The notes: a model not told the origin generated them from the sequence alone. A stretch of 64,000 nt of DNA from Psychrobacillus sp. FSL K6-2836 (GCF_038003085.1 NZ_JBBOOM010000001.1:2604001-2668000); one strand, 5' to 3'; numbered from the stretch's first letter, positions 1 through 8,050 are shown. Made by a program: numbers and translations.

Positions 1-387
1 TTATTAATCGCAGGAGAAACTATTTCTGTATCGGTTATGATGGGTATGCTCATGTTAATCGGTATCGTAGTCACAAATGCGATTGTACTTGTGGATCGAG
101 TTATTCATATGGAACGTGATGGCATGAGTATGCGTGAAGCTATTCTAGAAGCCGGAGCAACTCGTCTCCGTCCTATTCTAATGACAGCAATTGCAACGAT
201 TGGTGCATTGATACCATTAGCTATTGGTTCAGGTGGCGGTGGCGGTTTAATCTCGAAAGGTCTTGGTATTACAGTAATCGGTGGTTTGATAAGTTCAACG
301 TTATTAACGTTAATTGTTGTGCCAATCGTTTATGAAATACTATCGAAATTATTCAAGAAAAACCGTAAGGAAGTAGAAGAAAACTAA
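1..387 (+). CDS. swrC: RND efflux permease, SwrC/AcrB type (C-terminal part)
   Basis: This is the C-terminal end of an RND-family transporter; the frame is open from base 1, so the 5' part lies outside the window. The visible 128 residues hold the last transmembrane helices of the second RND repeat, including the segment GIVVTNAIVLVDRV and the motif TRLRPILMTAIATIGALIPLA, both typical of AcrB-like pumps. The tail KNRKEVEEN is cytoplasmic. The sequence closely resembles Bacillus SwrC, which exports surfactin-like lipopeptides and is needed for swarming. The substrate here is inferred from the family only. A strong terminator follows at 408-444. Confidence 0.85.
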   Translation, partial: LLIAGETISVSVMMGMLMLIGIVVTNAIVLVDRVIHMERDGMSMREAILEAGATRLRPILMTAIATIGALIPLAIGSGGGGGLISKGLGITVIGGLISSTLLTLIVVPIVYEILSKLFKKNRKEVEEN

Positions 388-407
388 CAAAAAAAGCCCT
401 TGTTCAA

Positions 408-444
408 AGCCCTTCAAGACATCCATTGTCTTGAAGGGCTTTTT
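408..444 (+). terminator. Rho-independent terminator after swrC
   Basis: A perfect 13-bp stem (408-420 with 428-440) with a 7-nt loop is followed by a short T run. It closes the SwrC-like gene. Confidence 0.9.
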
Positions 445-503
445 GTGGGGGGATAAGGTACAAAAAAGTGGAAAATTCTTTAGTTGGAACTTTGAAAGGC
501 GTA

Positions 504-580
504 TTGCGATACACTCTAAAAGCGTTTCGACTTGCGATTTGCAACTATGACCTTGCGATTTTAACAAGGCTTATTGCGAT
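504..580. repeat. 21-bp-phased TTGCGAT array (array 1)
   Basis: The heptamer TTGCGAT occurs at 504, 532, 553 and 574. The last three are spaced exactly 21 bp. The array sits in the non-coding gap (388-757) between the convergent SwrC-like gene and the DUF1700 operon. Apart from the two terminators nothing else is recognisable in this gap. Confidence 0.7.
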
Positions 581-710
581 TATGGAAGTAAATTCATTCC
601 TCTAGTTTTAACATGTCGGCTTTTTATACTAACTCTAGTTTAGTTGGAATAGTTAAAAATCAATATGTCATGTGACGTTAGGCAGTGGAACAAAAGAAAG
701 TAACAGGACT

Positions 711-748
711 AAAAAAGACGGGGTCATGACATCAGTCACGATACCCCG
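711..748 (-). terminator. Terminator of the PadR/DUF1700 operon
   Basis: Read on the minus strand, a GC-rich stem (719-724 with 743-748, extended inward by TCGTGAC/GTCATGA-type pairs) is followed by a run of six T (711-716). It lies just beyond the DUF1700 stop codon. Confidence 0.75.
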
Positions 749-757
749 CTGTTTCTC

Positions 758-1807
758 TTATTTATAAACCATCGTTCCGCTTTTCTTTTCTACTGTTATT
801 TTCCCGTTATCTGAAGAAAGACGGACTTTGTTTGTTCCATTGCCAAATATAGTGCGAGAATTCTTTTCACCGAACACGCTTATTTTGCCAAAATCTACTT
901 TTGTATGAATGGATACGTCCGTTGGGTCGTTTTCTGTTTCTACTAAAATACTTCCGTTGTCTGTCTCCAGTTCAATCATTCGATCCAAGCTAGTAGTTAG
1001 TAGCTCGATTCTACCGTTATCGGTTTTTCCTATAATATTCCCGTTTACGTATTGCATTATAATTCTTCCGTTATCGGTCTCCGTATGAACTTGCTCGGCA
1101 TCAATATTTCGTAGTTCAATTCTACCGTTGTCTGTTTGGGCAGTGAACTTATCTGCTTGCATTTTCTCTATTTCAATACGCCCATTATCTGTTTCTACCT
1201 CAAGAATGTTCGCAGCAAATTCTTTTAATCCGATACTCCCGTTATCTGATGTTGCTTTAATATTTTTCCCGAGTATTTTTTCTGCTCGAATTCGTCCATT
1301 ATCTGTTTTCATAATAATTGTTGTATAGACCTTTTTAGGCAGAGCAACGTTTACTCTCAGCTCTTTTATCAAAAATAGGAAGCTAAATAATTTAAACTTT
1401 TTGGTTTTTAATCGAATCGATAATGTGTCGTTTACTATATCTGTAGTCAATTCTAATTTATCATGCTCTCCTATTAACTCAATAGTAGTTTCTTCTGTTT
1501 CCGAAGGGACTACGTATAAAGAGCCAAAGTCGATATCCATCATTACATTCGAAAAATTCGAGTGAGGGACTTTAATGATTTCGTTGCTTGAGGTAATTTT
1601 CTCTGGAATTTGAACTTGGTTCTCGGAAAGCTCCTCCGCAATTTCTTTAGGTGACCCTAAGGAGGCTGCAATTTCACTATCTGATTTTCCATCTTCTCGC
1701 CCATTTGAGAAATACTCTTTAATGTCAGAAAGAATATCATTTCTCTCCTCAACTGGAAGCCTCGTTAAAGCAAGTTCTAATTCATTTAAAAATTGTTGTT
1801 CAGTCAT
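758..1807 (-). CDS. DUF1700 (HAAS) / DUF4097 beta-solenoid protein
   Basis: The 349-residue protein has two parts. Residues about 1-65 form the HAAS/DUF1700 signalling-type domain ([20 protein letters not shown]), which in this family lies next to PadR regulators. Residues about 95-345 form a DUF4097-type right-handed beta-solenoid. It contains seven tandem [TS]DNG[RS]I units followed by looser copies (VDFGKI, SDNGKI), each one turn of the helix. There is one short hydrophobic stretch near residues 140-155 but no clear multi-pass membrane region. It is translated from a start overlapping the padR stop by 8 bp, so the two form one operon. A role in sensing envelope stress or in membrane association is inferred from the family; the exact function is unknown. 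Confidence 0.8.
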   Translation of the reverse strand: MTEQQFLNELELALTRLPVEERNDILSDIKEYFSNGREDGKSDSEIAASLGSPKEIAEELSENQVQIPEKITSSNEIIKVPHSNFSNVMMDIDFGSLYVVPSETEETTIELIGEHDKLELTTDIVNDTLSIRLKTKKFKLFSFLFLIKELRVNVALPKKVYTTIIMKTDNGRIRAEKILGKNIKATSDNGSIGLKEFAANILEVETDNGRIEIEKMQADKFTAQTDNGRIELRNIDAEQVHTETDNGRIIMQYVNGNIIGKTDNGRIELLTTSLDRMIELETDNGSILVETENDPTDVSIHTKVDFGKISVFGEKNSRTIFGNGTNKVRLSSDNGKITVEKKSGTMVYK

Positions 1808-2126
1808 TTTTTACACCCTCTTCAATTAGATTATTTACGCCAGTTGTAAAGCTTTCCCATTCTTTTAGCTGTTCATGTAAGTAGGAGCGACCCAAATCAG
1901 TTAGCTTGTAGTATTTACGAGGGGGACCTTCTGTGGACTCCTGTAAATAGGTAGTAAAATAGCCTTCCTTCGTCAACCGCCTCAATAATGGGTATACGGA
2001 TCCTTCTGAAATCGAGATCTGATCGGATATTTTTTGGACTAGCTCATACCCGTATCGGTCCTGTTTATCCAATAAAACAAGCACACATAAATTTAAAACT
2101 CCTTTTTTAAATTGAATATTCATCAT
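1800..2126 (-). CDS. PadR-family transcriptional regulator
   Basis: This 108-residue protein is a PadR winged-helix repressor. The N-terminal [29 protein letters not shown] is followed by the recognition region [19 protein letters not shown] and the wing ([17 protein letters not shown]). The start follows AAAGGAGG with 6-nt spacing. It is the first gene of a two-gene operon with the DUF1700 protein. An inverted repeat flanking its promoter (2159-2207) suggests autoregulation. Confidence 0.9.
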   Translation of the reverse strand: MMNIQFKKGVLNLCVLVLLDKQDRYGYELVQKISDQISISEGSVYPLLRRLTKEGYFTTYLQESTEGPPRKYYKLTDLGRSYLHEQLKEWESFTTGVNNLIEEGVKND

Positions 2127-2158
2127 TTATTTCCTCCTTTCGCTACTACACAATGAAC

Positions 2159-2207
2159 AGTACCTTAGATAGAATATATCACATACTATTATCTTATGCA
2201 AGGTACT
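2159..2207 (-). promoter_or_regulatory. padR promoter flanked by an inverted-repeat operator
   Basis: On the minus strand a SigA-type promoter reads TTGCAT (2201-2196), 17 bp, TATATT (2178-2173). It is bracketed by inverted arms AGTACCTT (2159-2166) and AAGGTACT (2200-2207), with GATA/TATC continuing the symmetry inward. This arrangement fits PadR autorepression. The assignment to PadR is inference from position. Confidence 0.6.
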
Positions 2208-2275
2208 GGATTAAATGCAATTATAATTTTTAAAACTGTCAGTTATAATTAGAGAGAATGAAAGGAAGTTGTAGG

Positions 2276-2605
2276 ATGAACCCTTTTACTAAAAAAGTAA
2301 TTCATATTATAAAATCTATTCCATCAGGAAAAGTGATGACGTATGGACAAATTGCAAAAGTTGCAGGAAGCCCTAGAGGAGCAAGACAGGTTGTTCGTGT
2401 TTTACATTCTATGAGTGCCAAATATAATCTTCCTTGGCACCGTGTGATTAATGCGAAAGGGGAAATTGTTATAGCTGATGAAGAATCGGCATACTCACAA
2501 AAAGTGATGCTAGAAGTGGAAGGAGTCCATTTTTCTGCCAGTGGACGTGTAGATTTAAAAAAATCACGTTATGAACTCAATGTAGTAGAGGAAGATTGGA
2601 TATAA
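2276..2605 (+). CDS. Alkyltransferase-like (ATL) MGMT-family protein
   Basis: This 109-residue protein matches the C-terminal DNA-binding domain of O6-alkylguanine-DNA alkyltransferase, including the helix-turn-helix SIPSGKVMTYGQIAKVAG. The catalytic PCHRV cysteine is replaced by tryptophan (PWHRV). That makes it an Atl1-type protein: these bind and flip alkylated guanine and pass the lesion to nucleotide excision repair instead of repairing it themselves. The start at 2276 is preferred because AAAGGAAG lies 7 nt upstream; the upstream in-frame ATG at 2258 has no ribosome site. It is followed 19 bp later by a Nudix hydrolase, a sensible nucleotide-damage pair. Confidence 0.9.
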   Translation: MNPFTKKVIHIIKSIPSGKVMTYGQIAKVAGSPRGARQVVRVLHSMSAKYNLPWHRVINAKGEIVIADEESAYSQKVMLEVEGVHFSASGRVDLKKSRYELNVVEEDWI

Positions 2606-2624
2606 AGAGAGGAAGTGGAGGTTT

Positions 2625-3053
2625 ATGTTTAGCTGGAAAGGTGCAGCAGGTATTTGTGTAAATGATCAGAAGGATGTGTTAATGGTACTTCAAGCAGCTC
2701 CGGGAGAAGATAAGAAATGGACAGTGCCATCAGGTACGCTTGAAGAAGGCGAAACATTAGAGGAATGCTGTATAAGAGAATTCAGCGAGGAAACTGGATT
2801 CATAGTGAAAACGTTGGACAAGGTACATAATAAAAGTGGAGTTATTAGTACGCATGGCATCTCTTACTATGTGGACTACTTTTTAGTAGAAATAATAAGC
2901 GGTGAAATAACAATTCAGGATCCAGATGAATTTATACATGAAATTGCTTGGAAGTCACTTGAGGAAATCCAAGACTTAGATCTTGCTTATCCAGAGGATA
3001 TCCACATAATCGAGAAAGTATTAAAAAATGCTGCAGATAAACTTCCAAATTAG
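2625..3053 (+). CDS. Nudix hydrolase
   Basis: The 142-residue protein has a complete Nudix box, G-x5-E-x7-REFSEETGF, around residues 36-58. The metal-binding REF-EE glutamates are intact. Such enzymes cleave nucleoside diphosphates linked to another moiety. The substrate cannot be read from sequence. It follows the ATL gene on the same strand and probably shares its transcript. Confidence 0.88.
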   Translation: MFSWKGAAGICVNDQKDVLMVLQAAPGEDKKWTVPSGTLEEGETLEECCIREFSEETGFIVKTLDKVHNKSGVISTHGISYYVDYFLVEIISGEITIQDPDEFIHEIAWKSLEEIQDLDLAYPEDIHIIEKVLKNAADKLPN

Positions 3054-3061
3054 GAAGAGGG

Positions 3062-3235
3062 TTGGATATTATTAAAATCGTATTAATAATAATCTGGGCT
3101 ATTGTTTTTCTTTATTTATTGAACATACTCGAAATAGAGAAAAGTTTGTTCAACTATATTATTGCCTTCTTTTTTTTATTGGGTGGTGTCTATGTAATAA
3201 ATAAGATATATAAAATGATATCTACAAAAAACTAG
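3062..3235 (+). CDS. Small two-helix membrane protein
   Basis: This short frame encodes 57 residues starting at TTG behind AGGAAG. It has two strongly hydrophobic segments: about residues 3-22 (IIKIVLIIIWAIVFLYLLN) and 31-47 (NYIIAFFFLLGGVYVIN). It ends in a basic tail (KIYKMISTKN). It lies 8 bp after the Nudix stop and its stop codon merges with the following terminator, which supports real translation. No family was recognised. Confidence 0.55.
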   Translation: MDIIKIVLIIIWAIVFLYLLNILEIEKSLFNYIIAFFFLLGGVYVINKIYKMISTKN

Positions 3236-3259
3236 AAGACATGAGCCTTCTAGTTTTTT
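3230..3259. terminator. Bidirectional terminator
   Basis: The stem AACTAGAAG (3230-3238) pairs with CTTCTAGTT (3247-3255). There is a T run on the plus side and an A run upstream, so it can end transcription of both the Nudix operon and the opposing MerR gene. Confidence 0.8.
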
Positions 3260-3311
3260 GTCCCGAGTTACAATCAGTGGTGGCTGAAGAAAACCCTCAT
3301 TGTTTGAAGTT

Positions 3312-4067
3312 TCACTTTGTGTAAATAACAATCGCATCCCGTAAAAATGCAGTTGCACCCGATTGTACTTTATCGTAATAAGCGGTAAAGCGTTCGTCAG
3401 CCACGTACATTTCTGCAAGACCAACATGCGCCTCTTTAGAGTATTGATCCCAGTAAAAGCAAAGCCATTGTTTATGCAAGTCTGCTGCTTTTTGAGCCAG
3501 TTCACCTGCAGGATCTCCAGTATCCATAGCAGATTTTAAATTGTTAAACAGTTGCTCTTCTAATTTTTGAATTTCCTCATATTGCTCGTTTGTCATTTCC
3601 TTTACTTTTGCATTGGACTTATTCACAGCATCCTCGCCGTACTTTTCTCGAATTTCTTTTCCGTATTTCTTCTCATTGTCATCGACAAGTTTTTGTTTGA
3701 AGCCTTCAAATTTTTCTTTATCCGTCATGCTTATCTCCCTTTCTGTTTGCCTAATTGATTTATCCACATTGTTGATAAGTGCATCTAGTTGCGCCCTTTT
3801 TTCAAGCAGTTTTTCACGATGATCTCGAAGTGCCTGGGTTCCGTCAAATGTAGGGGAAGTCATGATTTCTTTAATGCTATCTAAATTTACCCCAAGTTCG
3901 CGGTAAAACAGTATTTGCTGCAGTCGATCTACTTCAGTAGTTCCGTATATACGATACCCAGATGAGTTGATGCGTGCCGGTTTAAGTAGTCCAATCTCAT
4001 CGTAATATCGAAGTGTCCTCGTACTGATACCAGCAAGCTGACCAAGCTTTTGTACGGTGTATTCCAC
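3312..4067 (-). CDS. MerR-family regulator with TipAS domain (Mta/TipA-like)
   Basis: This 251-residue protein has an N-terminal MerR winged helix (residues 1-70; STRTLRYYDEIGLLKP), a coiled-coil dimer helix (about 80-115) and a C-terminal TipAS antibiotic-binding domain (about 120-251; LHKQWLCFYWDQYSKEAHVGLAEMYVADERF). The layout and length match Bacillus Mta and Streptomyces TipAL, which activate multidrug efflux genes after binding hydrophobic ligands. The promoter at 4090-4120 has the 19-bp spacer and dyad expected for autoactivation. No obvious target pump is adjacent. Confidence 0.88.
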   Translation of the reverse strand: MEYTVQKLGQLAGISTRTLRYYDEIGLLKPARINSSGYRIYGTTEVDRLQQILFYRELGVNLDSIKEIMTSPTFDGTQALRDHREKLLEKRAQLDALINNVDKSIRQTEREISMTDKEKFEGFKQKLVDDNEKKYGKEIREKYGEDAVNKSNAKVKEMTNEQYEEIQKLEEQLFNNLKSAMDTGDPAGELAQKAADLHKQWLCFYWDQYSKEAHVGLAEMYVADERFTAYYDKVQSGATAFLRDAIVIYTK

Positions 4068-4089
4068 CTTATCACCTCCTAATACGTTC

Positions 4090-4120
4090 AGTTTAAACCT
4101 TTACGTAGCGTTAAGGTCAA
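4090..4120 (-). promoter_or_regulatory. MerR-type promoter with 19-bp spacer
   Basis: On the minus strand TTGACC (4120-4115) and TAAACT (4095-4090) are 19 bp apart, the over-long spacing that MerR activators correct by twisting DNA. A dyad with arms ACCTTAACG and CGTAAAGGT fills the spacer. It lies 23 bp before the MerR start codon. Confidence 0.8.
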
Positions 4121-4182
4121 GCGGTAATTGTTCAATCATTTTACTTTGATTATAATGAGAGAATAAGTAAGGAGGAAATCAC

Positions 4183-4773
4183 ATGACAACGATAGGATTT
4201 GTAAGACATGGTGTCACAGCGTGGAATAAAGAAGGGAGAGCACAGGGGAACACAGATGTACCTTTAGATGAAGAAGGAATCCAAATGGCAGAGCAAGCAG
4301 CAGAAAGAATACAGTTCGAGGAATGGGACGTCATTTATACAAGTCCACTCATCCGTGCTAAGAAAACAGCTGAAATAATTGCAAAGAAACTTCCGGGTAT
4401 CGACTTTATCCAAGATAAACGTCTAGGAGAAATTGGTGGAGGCATAATCGAAGGAACGACTGAAGCTGAACGGATTGCTAAATGGGGACTAGATTGGAGA
4501 AATCAGGATATTGGCTTTGAGCCGGAAGATGTTATTATTTCTCGTGGGATGTCCTTTATAGAAGAAATAAAACAAAATTACCCGGGAAAACGAGTGCTCG
4601 TAGTTAGTCATGGTGGCTTCATAAGTAGATTATTATATGCACTTGTTCCAGACGGTGAATTTTCTCGTGATATCGGCAACACTTCTGTTACAATTGTGGA
4701 ACTGGGGAATCATGAAAACGTTTGTCATTTATTTAACTGTATGAAACATTTAGAAGTGAAAGAGGTGCAATGA
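4183..4773 (+). CDS. Histidine phosphatase family protein
   Basis: The 196-residue protein belongs to the phosphoglycerate mutase-like histidine phosphatases. The phosphoacceptor motif FVRHGVTAWN is at residues 5-14, the second arginine motif YTSPLIRAKKTAEI at about 55-68 and the catalytic VVSHGGFISRLL around 145. The start is preceded by AAGGAGG. The substrate is unknown. Its stop overlaps the start of the next gene, so the two are translationally coupled. Confidence 0.88.
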   Translation: MTTIGFVRHGVTAWNKEGRAQGNTDVPLDEEGIQMAEQAAERIQFEEWDVIYTSPLIRAKKTAEIIAKKLPGIDFIQDKRLGEIGGGIIEGTTEAERIAKWGLDWRNQDIGFEPEDVIISRGMSFIEEIKQNYPGKRVLVVSHGGFISRLLYALVPDGEFSRDIGNTSVTIVELGNHENVCHLFNCMKHLEVKEVQ

Positions 4774-5264
4774 TGAGGGATGCTTCCTACTATATAAAGA
4801 ATTTAGGGTTAGAGCCACATCCAGAAGGAGGGTATTTTCAAAGTAGTTATTATTCCAAGAATCCTAACGGTAATGGGAAATTGTATACGAGTATCTATTT
4901 TCTATTAGGTGCTGGGGATGTGTCCCATTTTCACCGATTAAAGTCGGATGAGCTATGGTATTTCCATGATGGTAGCTCACTTTTAGTACATGTAATTGAT
5001 GAGGAAGGTAATTATGTGGAACATAAGCTTGGCTTAGATATAGAAAATGGGGAAGTTCCTCAAGTGTTGGTGCCCAAAAATACTATTTTTGGATCTTCCG
5101 TTATGGAGGGTGGTACATTTTCACTCGTCGGATGCATGGTAGCACCGGGATTTGAATACGATGATTTTGAACTTTTTACGCAAAAGGAATTGTTACATGA
5201 TTATCCTCAACATAAAGAAATTATTTATAAAATGGCTTATGAAACATTGCCAGAGTCTGAGTAG
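4770..5264 (+). CDS. DUF985 cupin-fold protein
   Basis: The 164-residue protein is a cupin of the DUF985 type: residues about 10-30 carry the family motif LEPHPEGGYFQSSY, followed by the beta-barrel (SIYFLLGAGDVSHFHRLKSDELWYFHDGSSL). The FHR-xx-DE-x-WYFH residues form the likely metal or ligand site. It starts inside the stop codon of the histidine phosphatase. The function is not established for this family. Confidence 0.85.
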   Translation: MMRDASYYIKNLGLEPHPEGGYFQSSYYSKNPNGNGKLYTSIYFLLGAGDVSHFHRLKSDELWYFHDGSSLLVHVIDEEGNYVEHKLGLDIENGEVPQVLVPKNTIFGSSVMEGGTFSLVGCMVAPGFEYDDFELFTQKELLHDYPQHKEIIYKMAYETLPESE

Positions 5265-5270
5265 TGTATG

Positions 5271-5305
5271 AAACGCCCTTCAGTACTTATTACCGAAGGG
5301 CGTTT
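5271..5305. terminator. Hairpin terminator between convergent genes
   Basis: A perfect 11-bp stem, AAACGCCCTTC (5271-5281) with GAAGGGCGTTT (5295-5305), lies between the DUF985 stop and the end of the small cysteine protein on the other strand. The T run is short. Confidence 0.65.
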
Positions 5306-5309
5306 GAAC

Positions 5310-5465
5310 TTATTTATCTTTTTCTGTTTGCTCAGTAGCTGAGTCAGAATTCTTTTTAATAGGTAAGGCAGTTAAGTCGATTAGCTCTATAACAGAATTA
5401 CCTTCTCCTGCAGGTCCGCAAATTCCAGTTTCTATATCACATATCATAGTGTCTTTATTAGACAT
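5310..5465 (-). CDS. Small two-cysteine protein (51 aa)
   Basis: A 51-residue frame on the minus strand starts at ATG 5465 behind GAGGAAA and ends immediately before the hairpin at 5271-5305. The N-terminus contains CDIETGICGPAG, two cysteines six residues apart followed by a Gly-Pro turn. The middle is hydrophobic (SVIELIDLTALPI) and the tail is charged. It has its own ribosome site, and the motif suggests a redox or metal role. I do not recognise the family with confidence and assign no function. The rest of the gap (5466-5630) shows nothing else. Confidence 0.6.
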   Translation of the reverse strand: MSNKDTMICDIETGICGPAGEGNSVIELIDLTALPIKKNSDSATEQTEKDK

Positions 5466-5630
5466 AACTTTTCCTCTTTTCATTCATTTTATAATATCAA
5501 AGTTCAACTAGTACTATATTTGAGAAGTAAAAATATATCAAATATAACGCTTTATATTTTAGTTAAATTACAGGGATATTGGTTAGGCTTATGGAAGTAG
5601 GGATAAGCTCATCATTTGTTTGGAGGTTTT

Positions 5631-7268
5631 ATGATGACGAAGAAAGTAGTAATACTTCTTCTATTGTTTTTAGTAATTGCCATAATTGTAATGCTCAAAG
5701 AACCTAATGGAGATGGAAATGTGCGGGAGGGAGTGCCGTTAGAAGTGTCTTCAGATACGGAAACCATTGTATCTCTCTTGTTTGAACTTGCGGAAAAAGG
5801 ACAAACGATTAATTCGCCTTTTATCGTAGGAGAAACCACCATTCAAAAAGTGCATGAACTATGGGGGGATCCAGAGCGAAAAAGTGAAAATGCTAGTGCC
5901 ATTTATGAGGAGTTTCTATCTAACGATGCTTCAGTAGGTCATCGATCTGAAGTTGTTTTTGATATACGCTCCAGTTCACCTGAAATCCAACAAATCCATC
6001 TCGAGGATATTAAATCCATTAAAGGGGAACCGGATAAAATTAGAAGCTATCAGGATGACCAAGTAGATCAAACGATACTTATATATGACGTCACAAAGAA
6101 CATTCAATTGAAATGGATACTGCCTAAGCCAACGCAGGAAAATCCAAATCCAGTGGTTCATCATATTTCCGTTTTCACAGAAATTGAAGAATCAGTCTCC
6201 TTATCCGATTTAAGTCTAGAAGAAAAAGTCGGGCAAATGATATTTGCAGGGATAAAAGGAACCGTCATTACAAATGAAACAAAGAAAATCATATCTACAC
6301 ATCAAGTGGGCGGTATTATTTTGTTCAAGGATAATTTAAAGAATGCGGATCAATCTGTTTCCTTATTAAATTCGATAAAAGAAGAAAATATTAAGAATAA
6401 AGTTCCGCTATTTTTAGGTGTAGATGAAGAAGGGGGTAGAGTTGCTAGGCTACCGGACTTAACTAAGCTACCGACAAGCGAATATCTAGGAAAGCAAAAT
6501 GATGCTGCGCTTTCTTATAATATCGGAAAACTATTAGGAAAAGAATTAAGTGCATTTGGTTTTAACTTAGACTTTGCTCCTGTCCTTGATATAAATAGTA
6601 ATCCAGACAATCCGATTATTGGAGACCGATCCTTTGGAACTGATGCGGAGATAGTAAGTAAGCTTGGGCTGCAGCTGATGAAAGGTATTCAAAGTGAGCA
6701 GGTCATTTCGGTCGTAAAGCATTTCCCGGGTCATGGCGACACTGCTGTAGATTCCCATAAAGAGCTACCAATAATTCAAAAAAGTTTAGCGGATTTACAT
6801 GCACTTGAGTTAATACCTTTTACCCGAGCAATAGAGCAAGGTGTGGAGGTCATTATGATGGGTCATATTTTACTGCCGAAAATAGATTCTACATACCCAG
6901 CTTCCATATCTAAGGTCATTATTACCGATGTGTTGAGGGAACAACTAGATTATGAAGGTGTTATCATAACAGATGACATGACGATGAAAGCAATCTTAAA
7001 TAACTTTGAAATAAGTGAAGCAGCCGTATCTGCAGTAAAAGCAGGGAATGACATTGTGTTAGTAGCACATGACTACGCAAATGTAAAAAAAGTGAAAGAG
7101 GCAATACTCCAAGCGATAGAAGCTGGAGAAATTACAGAACAAAGAATTGATGAAAGCGTGAAACGAGTTCTCGCTATTAAAAAGAAATATAATTTGAGTA
7201 ATAAACAACTAGATGGGGTAAATATACAGGAGTTGAACCAATCAATTAATGAAACATTAGGGAGATGA
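5631..7268 (+). CDS. DUF4309-glycoside hydrolase family 3 fusion (NagZ-like)
   Basis: The 545-residue protein has an N-terminal membrane anchor (residues about 4-22), a DUF4309-like domain (about 43-180; GETTIQKVHELWGDPE) and a GH3 beta-N-acetylglucosaminidase domain (about 195-530). The GH3 part shows the NagZ-type loop KHFPGHGDTAVDSH, which supplies the Asp-His acid/base dyad, and the nucleophile motif VIITDDMTMKAI. It is predicted to sit outside the cell and remove N-acetylglucosamine from peptidoglycan fragments. GGAGG at 5622-5626 points to a start at 5631 or 5634. The anchor is a plain helix without a lipobox. It is followed 4 bp later by an alpha/beta hydrolase. Confidence 0.88.
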   Translation: MMTKKVVILLLLFLVIAIIVMLKEPNGDGNVREGVPLEVSSDTETIVSLLFELAEKGQTINSPFIVGETTIQKVHELWGDPERKSENASAIYEEFLSNDASVGHRSEVVFDIRSSSPEIQQIHLEDIKSIKGEPDKIRSYQDDQVDQTILIYDVTKNIQLKWILPKPTQENPNPVVHHISVFTEIEESVSLSDLSLEEKVGQMIFAGIKGTVITNETKKIISTHQVGGIILFKDNLKNADQSVSLLNSIKEENIKNKVPLFLGVDEEGGRVARLPDLTKLPTSEYLGKQNDAALSYNIGKLLGKELSAFGFNLDFAPVLDINSNPDNPIIGDRSFGTDAEIVSKLGLQLMKGIQSEQVISVVKHFPGHGDTAVDSHKELPIIQKSLADLHALELIPFTRAIEQGVEVIMMGHILLPKIDSTYPASISKVIITDVLREQLDYEGVIITDDMTMKAILNNFEISEAAVSAVKAGNDIVLVAHDYANVKKVKEAILQAIEAGEITEQRIDESVKRVLAIKKKYNLSNKQLDGVNIQELNQSINETLGR

Positions 7269-7272
7269 TTTA

Positions 7273-8043
7273 ATGAAAACTACTAATTCTAACATTGTTT
7301 ATAAAGAGGAAGGCCAAGGAGAAACGCTACTACTAATCCACGGATTTTGTGGCAGCTCCGAATATTGGAGTAAAGTAATGCCTAAGCTTTCCGAAAGCTT
7401 TAGAGTAATTGCAATCGACCTTCCTGGACATGGAGAATCTGAAGGTTACGACAGCGTGCAGGAAATAGACCAATACGCATCAGTTATAAAGGACTTTTTA
7501 GAAGAATTAGGAATAGAGAAAGCAACGATGTTCGGTCATTCATTAGGAGGCTATATCACATTGGCCTTCGCAGAAAGATATAGTGAATATTTAAATGGCT
7601 TCTCTTTAATTCATTCCACAGGATTTCCTGACTCTGCAGAAGCAAAGGAAGGAAGAATTACGTCTGCTGAAAAAATAGAGCAGGATGGTATCGATTCCTT
7701 CATTGACGGGCTAGTTCCCAAGCTGTTTGCTCCAGATAATGTGGAAACCTACAAACAATCCATCGAGGACGTGAAGAAGGTTGGTTATGGAACTCCCGCA
7801 CAAGGAGCAAAAAATGCACTTAATGCGATGAAAGAAAGAAAGGATCGTACCGAAGTTTTGGCAAATACTAAGCTACCTGTACTTTTAATAGCTGGTGAAA
7901 ATGACCAACTTATTCCAACTGACAAGACATTTACAGCAAGTGGAAAAAATATCAAGCAAGTAGTCATAAAGGGCACAGGGCATATGAGTATGTATGAGGC
8001 ACCAGAAGAACTGTGTAATGCCATTCTAACTTATTTAAAGTAG
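7273..8043 (+). CDS. Alpha/beta hydrolase
   Basis: The 256-residue protein has the canonical alpha/beta hydrolase layout: oxyanion motif HGFCGS (residues about 24-29), nucleophile elbow GHSLGG (about 91-96), acid region LLIAGENDQLIP (about 208-219) and catalytic histidine GTGHMSMYE (about 236). It is most like esterases and peroxidase-type hydrolases; the substrate is unknown. It begins 4 bp after the GH3 gene and should be co-transcribed with it. Confidence 0.88.
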   Translation: MKTTNSNIVYKEEGQGETLLLIHGFCGSSEYWSKVMPKLSESFRVIAIDLPGHGESEGYDSVQEIDQYASVIKDFLEELGIEKATMFGHSLGGYITLAFAERYSEYLNGFSLIHSTGFPDSAEAKEGRITSAEKIEQDGIDSFIDGLVPKLFAPDNVETYKQSIEDVKKVGYGTPAQGAKNALNAMKERKDRTEVLANTKLPVLLIAGENDQLIPTDKTFTASGKNIKQVVIKGTGHMSMYEAPEELCNAILTYLK

Positions 8044-8050
8044 GCATAGA

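Noticed and set aside
349-567. 72-aa minus-strand frame across swrC end and array 1
   Set aside because: It reads through a terminator hairpin and the 21-bp array, with no ribosome site or family match.
504-580. CRISPR array
   Set aside because: The motifs are only 7 bp with 14-bp gaps, far shorter than CRISPR repeats and spacers, and no cas gene is present; the same holds for the arrays at 38419 and 59911.
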